Position numbers and translations under genes: made by a program
Shown: positions 58,475 to 64,000 of the stretch, piece after piece
Position numbering within the stretch: the stretch's first letter is position 1
How the letters are laid out: every line of letters starts with the position of its first letter
Assembly: GCF_004005865.1 (NCBI RefSeq)
Contig: NZ_SACN01000001.1
Span: 1,488,001-1,552,000, forward strand
Direction of reading: 5' to 3'
Length of the DNA: 64,000 nucleotides
DNA from: Sphingomonas crocodyli
GTDB taxonomy: Bacteria > Pseudomonadota > Alphaproteobacteria > Sphingomonadales > Sphingomonadaceae
Notes under the pieces: model-generated
What the model saw: the letters and a program-made list of their open reading frames with translations, nothing else
Databases searched by the model: none
Told to the model about the DNA's origin: nothing

Positions 58475-59248
58475 TCAGCGATACACCGCGTCCAAAGCCG
58501 CCATCGACGGCTCATGCGTCAGCACGCAGTGGAGCGGCGTCACCGTGACCCAGCCGGCCGCTGCCGCCTCAAGATCGGTGTCGACCGCCGCGCTGTCGAG
58601 GCGGCTGGCGAGGCGGAGCCAGTAATAGGGGAAGCCGCGCGGGTCCATGCGGCGCTCCATCGTGGCGCCGCCATAATCGCGCAGCCCCTGGCCAACGACC
58701 TTGATGCCCTGCACCGCGCGAGGATCGACCGCCGGGAAGTTGATGTTCACCAAGGTGCGCGGCACCCACGGGGCGTCGAGCAGCGGGCGCAGCGCGCGCT
58801 CGCCCCACGCCTCGGCCGCGGCGAAGCTGACATCGGTGCCGGGGCCGTCATTGCCCTTCTTGGTGTAGATCTGGCTGAGCGCGACCGAGCGGATGCCCGC
58901 CAGCGCACCCTCCATCGCGGCGGCGACGGTGCCCGAATAGCTGACGTCCTCGGCCAGGTTCGAACCGCGATTGACGCCCGAGAGGATCAGGTCGGGCGGG
59001 CCGTCCTTCATCACCTCGGTCAGCGCCATCATCACCGCGTCGGTCGGCGTGCCCGCGACGGCATAACGCCGCTCGTCGATCTGGCGCATCCGCAAGGGGC
59101 GCGTGAGCGTGAGCGAACGGCCCGCGCCCGATTGCTCCTCCGCCGGGGCGACGATCGTGATGTCGTCGGACAAGGTCCGCGCGATCGCCTCCAGCACGTT
59201 CAGGCCCGGCGCGTTCACGCCGTCATCATTGGTGAGCAGGATGCGCAT
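58475..59248 (-). CDS. surE: 5'-nucleotidase SurE
   Basis: 257 residues. The N-terminal [15 protein letters not shown] holds the metal-binding Asp-Asp; SGAGRSLTLTRPL, GTPTDAVMMAL and LILSGVNRGSNLAEDVSYSGTVAAAMEG complete the family pattern. It dephosphorylates nucleoside monophosphates. The ATG at 59248 was chosen over one four codons upstream by family start. It overlaps the serS stop (TGATG). Confidence 0.96.
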   Translation of the reverse strand: MRILLTNDDGVNAPGLNVLEAIARTLSDDITIVAPAEEQSGAGRSLTLTRPLRMRQIDERRYAVAGTPTDAVMMALTEVMKDGPPDLILSGVNRGSNLAEDVSYSGTVAAAMEGALAGIRSVALSQIYTKKGNDGPGTDVSFAAAEAWGERALRPLLDAPWVPRTLVNINFPAVDPRAVQGIKVVGQGLRDYGGATMERRMDPRGFPYYWLRLASRLDSAAVDTDLEAAAAGWVTVTPLHCVLTHEPSMAALDAVYR

Positions 59249-60525
59249 CAGAAGGCGCAAAGCTCGGTCAGGCCGCCCATATAGGGGACGAGCGCCTGCG
59301 GGATCCGCACCGAGCCATCGGCTTGCTGGTAATTTTCCAGCACGGCGACGAGCGTGCGGCCGACCGCGAGGCCGGAGCCGTTGAGCGTGTGGACGAAGCG
59401 CGTGCCCTTCGTCTCACCGGCGGGGCGATAGCGCGCGTTCATGCGGCGCGCCTGGAAGTCGCCACAGTTCGAAACGCTGCTGATCTCGCGATATTTCTTC
59501 TGCCCCGGCAGCCAGACTTCGAGATCGAAGGTCTTGCGCGCGCCGAAGCCCATGTCGCCGGTGCACAGGAGGACGCGGCGATAGGGAAGGCCGAGTTCCT
59601 CGAGGATCGCCTCGGCCGCGCGGGTCATCTCCTCATGCACCGCGTCGGACTGTTCGGGCGTGGTGATCGCGACCAGCTCGACCTTTTCGAACTGGTGCTG
59701 GCGGATCAACCCGCGCGTATCGCGGCCCGCCGCACCCGCTTCGGATCGGAAGCATTGCGTCAGCGCGGTGAACTTCGTCGGCAACTCGGCCTCAGCCAGA
59801 ATCTGCTCGCGCACCATGTTGGTGAGGGAGACCTCGGCGGTGGGGATCAGCCAGCGGCCGTCGGTCGTGTGGAACAGATCGTCGGCGAACTTGGGCAGTT
59901 GCCCGGTGCCGAACATCGCCTCGTCTCGCACCAGCAGCGGCGGGATCACTTCGGTGAAGCCGCGCGCGGTCTGCCGGTCGAGCATGAACTGGCCCAAAGC
60001 GCGCTGGAGCCGGGCGATGCCGCCCTTCAGGATCGCGAAGCGCGCGCCGGAAATGGCGGCGGCGGATTCGAAATCGAGGCCCAGTTTGTCGGCGAAGTCG
60101 GGATGCTCCTTCGCCTCGAAATCGAATTCGGGCGGATGGCCCCAGCGATGCTGCTCGACATTCTCCTCCTCATCCGCGCCATCGGGCACGTCGGCGGCGG
60201 GGAGGTTCGGGATGGCGGCGAGCGCGGCGGTGAGATCGGTGTCGACCTGCGCGCCCTCGGCTTCGAGCGCCGGCATACGCTCCTTGAGCGCGGCGACTTC
60301 GGCCATCAGGGCGGCGGCGGTCGCCTCGTCCTTCTGCGCCTTGGCCTGTCCGATCGCCTTCGACGCATCGTTGCGGCGCGCCTGCGCGGCTTGCAATTCG
60401 GTGGTGATCGCACGGCGGCGTTCGTCGAGCGCGAGCAGCGCGGCACTTTGCGACGCGGCGCCACGGCGGGCGAGGGCGGCGTCGAAAGCGGCGGGATCGT
60501 CCCGGATCAGGCGAATATCATGCAT
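59248..60525 (-). CDS. serS: Seryl-tRNA synthetase
   Basis: 425 residues, class II synthetase. N-terminal coiled-coil arm (about 25-105), then motif 2 ([20 protein letters not shown]) and motif 3 near the C-terminus ([20 protein letters not shown]). [18 protein letters not shown] is the usual start. Charges tRNA-Ser. Co-transcribed with surE and divergent from a secreted-protein gene. Confidence 0.97.
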   Translation of the reverse strand: MHDIRLIRDDPAAFDAALARRGAASQSAALLALDERRRAITTELQAAQARRNDASKAIGQAKAQKDEATAAALMAEVAALKERMPALEAEGAQVDTDLTAALAAIPNLPAADVPDGADEEENVEQHRWGHPPEFDFEAKEHPDFADKLGLDFESAAAISGARFAILKGGIARLQRALGQFMLDRQTARGFTEVIPPLLVRDEAMFGTGQLPKFADDLFHTTDGRWLIPTAEVSLTNMVREQILAEAELPTKFTALTQCFRSEAGAAGRDTRGLIRQHQFEKVELVAITTPEQSDAVHEEMTRAAEAILEELGLPYRRVLLCTGDMGFGARKTFDLEVWLPGQKKYREISSVSNCGDFQARRMNARYRPAGETKGTRFVHTLNGSGLAVGRTLVAVLENYQQADGSVRIPQALVPYMGGLTELCAF

Positions 60526-60687
60526 GTCCGCCCTATGGCCGTCCCGATGCTCGCGCGCAACGGACTAGGAATGGCGGATATGCGAGACTTTACCCCGGCA
60601 CAGGCTCGTTTCGCCGCTGAAAGGTGGAACTTTGGCGCCGATTCGGGAGTCGTTTCCTTCGAGTGACAACTTCGAGGAGTATATATT

Positions 60688-61257
60688 GTGACTTTGCGAG
60701 CTGTTTTTCTTGCCTCTGCGTTCCTGACCGCGGCTGCGGCCCCGGCGCTTGCGCAGGACGCAGCGGCACCCGCCGCCGCGACGGCTCCGGCCGCAGCCAA
60801 GGCGAACGTCGCCGCGGGTGCTGCCGTCACCGATGCCAAGGGCGGCGCGGTCGGCACGATCGCATCGACCGATGGCACCAACGCCGTGATCGACACCGGC
60901 GTGGTCAAGGTCACCGTTCCCAATTCGGCCTTTGCGCAGGGCGACAAGGCGTTGCTGATCGGCATGACCAAGGCCGAGCTTGAGACGCAGGCGAAGGCGG
61001 CTTCGGCCGACCAGAACGCGCAGTTCCTCGCCTCGCTGGCGCCCGGCACCGCGGTTTCGGACCCGCAGGGCGGCGCCGTTGGCACGATCGAGGCCGTCGA
61101 AGGCGAGACCGTGACCGTCGCCACCGCCAACGCCAAGGCAAAGCTGCCCAAGACGGCGCTCGCCAAGGGCCCGAACGGCGCGATCATCGGCATGACCGCT
61201 GCGCAGCTTGAGGAAGCCGCGACCAAGGCGGCGACCCCGCCGGCGGGCCAGAACTAA
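60688..61257 (+). CDS. Secreted protein with two tandem homologous modules
   Basis: 189 residues. Signal peptide (MTLRAVFLASAFLTAAAAPA, cleavage near ALAQ), an Ala/Pro linker, then two copies of a module of about 65 residues. Both begin with AG or PG plus AVxDxxGGAVGTI (near 43 and 113) and end with IGMTxAxLE (near 92 and 170). The module resembles a short PRC-barrel-like or QRC-type beta unit, but no family is certain. GTG start with AGGAG upstream. Function unknown. Confidence 0.75.
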   Translation: MTLRAVFLASAFLTAAAAPALAQDAAAPAAATAPAAAKANVAAGAAVTDAKGGAVGTIASTDGTNAVIDTGVVKVTVPNSAFAQGDKALLIGMTKAELETQAKAASADQNAQFLASLAPGTAVSDPQGGAVGTIEAVEGETVTVATANAKAKLPKTALAKGPNGAIIGMTAAQLEEAATKAATPPAGQN

Positions 61258-61283
61258 GCACTTCCGAAACAATCGGATCATGG

Positions 61284-61312
61284 AGCCCCGCTCGTGCGCA
61301 ACGATCGGGGCT
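61284..61312 (+). terminator. Candidate terminator
   Basis: AGCCCCG pairs with CGGGGCT across a 15-base loop, 26 bases after the preceding stop codon. No T run, so only a weak call. Confidence 0.4.
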
Positions 61313-61360
61313 TCACTGCGAATAAAAAGCTGTGAATGACTCGCAAGTGTCGCTTGTGCG

Positions 61361-61372
61361 GGCGTTAACGCC
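61361..61372. promoter_or_regulatory. Palindrome in the dksA promoter region
   Basis: GGCGTTAACGCC is a perfect 12-bp palindrome lying between TTGTGC (61354) and TATAGG (61377), a possible -35/-10 pair with 17-base spacing. The position suits a repressor site. Confidence 0.4.
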
Positions 61373-61453
61373 TGTCTATAGGCCCGCTCGGGCAGAGGTC
61401 GAGGAGCGGCCGAAGGGCGGCAGTTCCGACACCGTATAAGAGCGGTGAATAGG

Positions 61454-61912
61454 ATGGCGACGTTGCTAAGTGGCGTTTCGAATCCGGATAAGGTTCCCCA
61501 TTTTGAAATGGACGACGGATACCGGCCGTCGTCCGACGAACCCTTCATGAACGATCAGCAGCTTGCCTATTTCAAGGGCAAGCTCCGCGCGTGGAAGGAT
61601 TCGATCCTGCGCGAATCGGCCGGCACGCTCCAGCAGCTGCAGACCGATACGCTGCGTGAGGCGGACCTGACCGATCGGGCTTCTTCGGAAACCGACTGGT
61701 CGATCGAGCTTCGCACCCGCGATCGGCAGCGCAAGCTGATCTCCAAGATCGACTCCGCGCTGCGCCGGATCGAGGACGGCGAATATGGCTATTGCGAGGT
61801 GACGGGCGAACCGATCTCGCTCGGCCGGCTCGAAGCCCGCCCGATCGCGACGATGACGGTCGAGGCGCAGGAGCGCCACGAGCGGAACGAGAAGATCTCG
61901 CGCGAGGAATAG
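61454..61912 (+). CDS. dksA: RNA polymerase-binding transcription factor DksA
   Basis: 152 residues. The helical coiled-coil part (MNDQQLAYFKGKLRAWKDSI onward, with DLTDRASSETDW acidic tip) is typical. The zinc finger is degenerate: CEVTGEPISLGRLEARPIAT keeps one cysteine, and the distal pair is replaced (MTVEAQERHER). This is known for alphaproteobacterial forms. It modulates transcription with ppGpp. ATG at 61454 used; an in-frame GTG at 61445 is possible. Confidence 0.93.
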   Translation: MATLLSGVSNPDKVPHFEMDDGYRPSSDEPFMNDQQLAYFKGKLRAWKDSILRESAGTLQQLQTDTLREADLTDRASSETDWSIELRTRDRQRKLISKIDSALRRIEDGEYGYCEVTGEPISLGRLEARPIATMTVEAQERHERNEKISREE

Positions 61913-61950
61913 GCGGGGGCTGGCGAGTGGTCGCCGGTCTATCCTCTTTT

Positions 61951-62146
61951 GTCACCCCGGACTTGATCCGGGGCCCCGCTTCTTCCTTCTGAAGCCTTCT
62001 CCCGCCTGCGGGAGAAGGTTTGGATGAGGGTCTTCTTCCCTCTTCTCAGGTATCGAGGAGGTGAGGCAGACCCTCACCCCAGCCCTATCCCGCAAGCGGG
62101 AGACGGGGCAAGAAGAAGCGGGACCCCGGATCAAGTCCGGGGTGAC
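61951..62146. repeat. Intergenic inverted repeat, family B, with a second repeat nested in its loop
   Basis: Arms 61951-61985 (GTCACCCCGGACTTGATCC and onward) and 62112-62146 are complementary. The loop holds another hairpin element: CCTTCTCCCGC with GCGGGAGAAGG at 61995-62018, and ATGAGGGTC matched by GACCCTCA further on. It looks like one repeat inserted into another. Confidence 0.8.
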
Positions 62147-62694
62147 GCTGGTTCTTGTGGTGGGCTGCACCGCAAGACGGTTCTCTGGCGTAAAATCAGG
62201 ACAGGAAGGTCGGCGCGTCCTGCCACGGGCATCCGGGCGGAACTGTAGTCGGTAGTGGTGCGGGCGCGGCTGGGGCCGATCGGAGCGTTCGACGCACACC
62301 TGCTGTCACCAGGTGCGGGGCGAGGCCCGTGGAGTGGCTGCGGCCATTCTTCGAGGGAATGGCCCCGATCATTGGGGTGCGGCGGGGATCTGTCCGGTCG
62401 GGGCTACCCGGGATGCGGTTGCCCGCAGTGGATCGGCCCTGTCTTCCCGTCTTTATCCGTCACCACGCCCGCCTGATCGGCGGTTTTGTCCAGCACGCGC
62501 CGGCGAGAAGCGATGCGCATCCGCTTCTGAACCGGATGACTTCGCGCCGACCTTGGCCCGGAAACGGAGCGAGCTCTGCCCCGGGCCGGTCCTGCATTCC
62601 CCGCTTCGCCTGTACCGGACGATGAGGAACGGGTGGGTTATTAACCTAAATGGTTCTTGATGTCAAGATAAAGTTCACTATTTGTTCCTGTCTC
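62147..62694. other. Non-coding region with many short hairpins and a minus-strand promoter
   Basis: About 550 bases without a credible gene in any frame. It holds several small inverted repeats (GGCCATTC with GAATGGCC near 62342; CACCTG with CAGGTG near 62298). On the minus strand TTGACA (62666-62661), 17 bases, TAATAA (62643-62638) forms a promoter-like pair directed leftwards into the region. It may encode a structured RNA, or be decayed repeats. No known RNA family was recognised. Confidence 0.35.
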
Positions 62695-62801
62695 GTCATT
62701 GCGAGCGGAGCGAAGCAATTCAGGCCCGCATGGGAGAGGCGCGCGACCTAACTCCAGTGCGGGCCTGGATTGCTTCGTCGCCTGCGGCTCCTCGCAATGA
62801 C
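62695..62801. repeat. Intergenic inverted repeat, family A
   Basis: GTCATTGCGAGCGGAGCG at the left and CTCCTCGCAATGAC at the right, with GTGCGGGCCTGGATTGC inside, as in the copies at 16220 and 41021. Confidence 0.85.
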
Positions 62802-62905
62802 GAAGTGGGGAGGCGAGGGAGGTGGGGAAGCACGAAATCGTCGAGCCGCTTAACCCTTTGTCCAACATTCGGTGGTGAAATGGCGCCCTTCAAGGACGGT
62901 GGCGG

Positions 62906-63283
62906 ATGACCAGGCGAGCAGCGAGCAGGGACGATCAGGACAGGCGCAAGCCGCGGCAGCGGATGATGCTGCTCGGCACGATCAGCGCATGCGGCGATGT
63001 CGCGCGGCCGCGCCAGCCGATCCGTATCCGCGATCTTTCGGCGACCGGCCTGATGGCGGTGTCCGATACCGCTTATGATCAGGGCGCGATCGTCGACGTC
63101 GAGATGCGCGGCTTGCCGCCGGTGCGCGGCGAGATTGCCTGGGTGGATGGCAAGCGTTTCGGCGTCACCTTCGCGCTGCCGATCAATCCGCTGCTGGCGC
63201 GTCAGCCGCTTGCCAAATCGCTGCCGCCGCGACTCGCGGCTGCGACCAAGCCGCTCCGCCGTCCGGGCTTCAGGGTGGACTGA
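62906..63283 (+). CDS. PilZ-domain protein
   Basis: 125 residues. The PilZ c-di-GMP-binding pattern is RKPRQR followed after about 25 residues by IRDLSATGLMAVSD (Asp/Asn-x-Ser-x-x-Gly), with strands ending ARGEIAWVDGKRFGVTFA-like. A single small domain, so it would act as an adaptor reporting c-di-GMP. No partner gene is near. Terminator follows. Confidence 0.8.
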   Translation: MTRRAASRDDQDRRKPRQRMMLLGTISACGDVARPRQPIRIRDLSATGLMAVSDTAYDQGAIVDVEMRGLPPVRGEIAWVDGKRFGVTFALPINPLLARQPLAKSLPPRLAAATKPLRRPGFRVD

Positions 63284-63346
63284 AGACGGACGCGAACGAC
63301 CTGGCCCCGCCTGTCGGCGTGGTAGTTTCGATCGGGCTGTAAAACG

Positions 63347-63376
63347 AAGGGCGGGCTTGAGAAGCGCCGCCCTTTT
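63347..63376 (+). terminator. Rho-independent terminator of the PilZ gene
   Basis: AAGGGCGG pairs with CCGCCCTT, then TT. It also lies at the 3' end of the convergent DUF465 gene. Confidence 0.65.
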
Positions 63377-63381
63377 CGGCG

Positions 63382-63537
63382 TTAAAGCCTGGCGATCGCT
63401 TCCTTGATTCGAAGCTTCTGCTTCTTGAGCTGGGCGATCAGAATGTCATCGGGCGATGGCCTGCGGTTCTCCGCTGCGATACGCGCCTCGATGCCTGCAT
63501 GCTTGGCTTGAAGGGCGGACGAATGACTGGTCAACAT
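63382..63537 (-). CDS. DUF465 (YdcH-like) small protein, copy 1
   Basis: 51 residues, read directly from the minus strand: MLTSHSSALQAKHAGIEARI at the start, then RPSPDDILIAQLKKQKLRIK and a basic end. All-helical coiled-coil hairpin typical of DUF465. GGAG lies ten bases before the ATG at 63537; a nearer ATG in another frame gives no known protein. Divergent from a second DUF465 gene. Confidence 0.75.
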   Translation of the reverse strand: MLTSHSSALQAKHAGIEARIAAENRRPSPDDILIAQLKKQKLRIKEAIARL

Positions 63538-63736
63538 TGGGCATGTTCTCCTTTCATCACCGACAGACCGACGAGTAGATCATGCTTTGCGAGTCGTGTC
63601 GCGTCATAAAAACGACATCGATCCTTCTCCGGACGCAATTCGTCGCGTTGTGCACGTAACGAATTGAAAAGCGGGTTTCCGGCGCGCTCGGCGCTTGAGC
63701 CGGGGGCGTTTCCCGCTAGAATCATGCGGGGGAACG

Positions 63737-63949
63737 ATGGAGACGACCGCCTTGGACAGCGAGGTCATTAATCGGCGGATCGAACTGTTGCGGCAGGAGC
63801 ATCGCGACCTCGACTCGGCCATCGACGCGCTGCTGTCGGCCAATGCGGTCGACCAGCTTCAGGTCGCGCGCATCAAGAAGCGCAAGCTGCGCCTGAAGGA
63901 CGAGATCGCGCTGCTCGAGGATATGCTGATTCCGGATATCATCGCTTAG
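63737..63949 (+). CDS. DUF465 (YdcH-like) small protein, copy 2
   Basis: 70 residues. Heptad-like helix RRIELLRQEHRDLDSAIDAL, then QLQVARIKKRKLRLKDEIAL, a coiled-coil hairpin of the YdcH family. GGGGGAA precedes the ATG at 63737. It shares the KKxKLRxKxxIA motif with the divergent gene at 63382. Function unknown. Confidence 0.8.
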   Translation: METTALDSEVINRRIELLRQEHRDLDSAIDALLSANAVDQLQVARIKKRKLRLKDEIALLEDMLIPDIIA

Positions 63950-63973
63950 GGGCGACCTGCCCCCAACCAGCTC

Positions 63974-64000
63974 GTCATTGCGAGAAGCTGAAGGCGACGA
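63974..64000. repeat. Intergenic repeat, family A, left part only
   Basis: GTCATTGCGAG followed by AAGCTGAAGGCGACGA at the window edge matches the left arm of the other family A copies. Confidence 0.7.

Noticed and set aside
62147..62694. RNase P RNA, tmRNA, 6S RNA or a cobalamin riboswitch
   Set aside because: The conserved cores of these RNAs could not be found on either strand.

Overview
The window is chromosomal DNA from a GC-rich alphaproteobacterium, most likely a member of the Sphingomonadaceae (Sphingomonas/Sphingobium/Rhizorhabdus type). The grounds are a TonB-dependent receptor heading a catabolic cluster, GTP-type PEP carboxykinase, an UrcA-family secreted protein, a DksA with a degenerate zinc finger, PQQ-dependent dehydrogenase, and many intergenic hairpin repeats of the kind common in sphingomonads. 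No rRNA, tRNA, CRISPR array, prophage or insertion sequence was seen.

Layout. (1) 1-3727, minus strand: phenylalanine/tyrosine catabolism (phhA, hpd, hmgA and the 5' part of fahA), tightly packed. (2) 4133-30358: a large catabolic gene cluster. It holds a TonB receptor, a parDE-like toxin-antitoxin pair, a PQQ dehydrogenase, a double SDR protein, three related two-domain cupins, a HisD-family dehydrogenase, an isocitrate-lyase/PEP-mutase-family lyase, an MFS carrier, an IclR regulator, and two long plus-strand operons. Operon A is FAD monooxygenase, arylmalonate-decarboxylase-like protein, cupin, unusual MDR dehydrogenase, LeuC/LeuD-type hydro-lyase and maleamate-amidase-like cysteine hydrolase. 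Operon B is HMG-CoA-lyase-like enzyme, HyuA, HyuB and CoA-transferase, with an NTF2-like protein at the end. (3) 30407-39700: further catabolic units with SDRs, an LLM flavin oxidoreductase, a TauD-type dioxygenase, a D-aminoacylase-type amidohydrolase, LysR and epoxide hydrolase. (4) 39683-64000: mainly housekeeping genes (pckA, sdaA, bioF-bioD-bioA, grpE, dnaK, dnaJ, surE, serS, dksA), with a hybrid histidine kinase and receiver protein, a sulfotransferase, a PCu(A)C copper chaperone, a PilZ protein and two DUF465 proteins.

How it fits together. The most interesting signal is a palindrome (half-site GGCGAACAAA, one central base, complementary half-site) found upstream of five transcription units of cluster 2, including the IclR gene itself. 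This suggests one IclR-controlled regulon of transport and catabolism. The enzyme set (HyuAB ring opening, maleamate-type amidase, Asp/Glu-racemase-fold enzyme, aconitase-family hydratase, CoA-transferase and two different C-C lyases) reads like a route through a cyclic imide, or a ring-cleaved N-heterocycle, to a maleate-like diacid and then to central metabolites. The substrate cannot be read from the sequence, and this pathway is an inference.

Most convergent gene ends carry long inverted repeats, apparently serving as bidirectional terminators. Upstream of dnaK and grpE are two similar heat-shock-type promoters.
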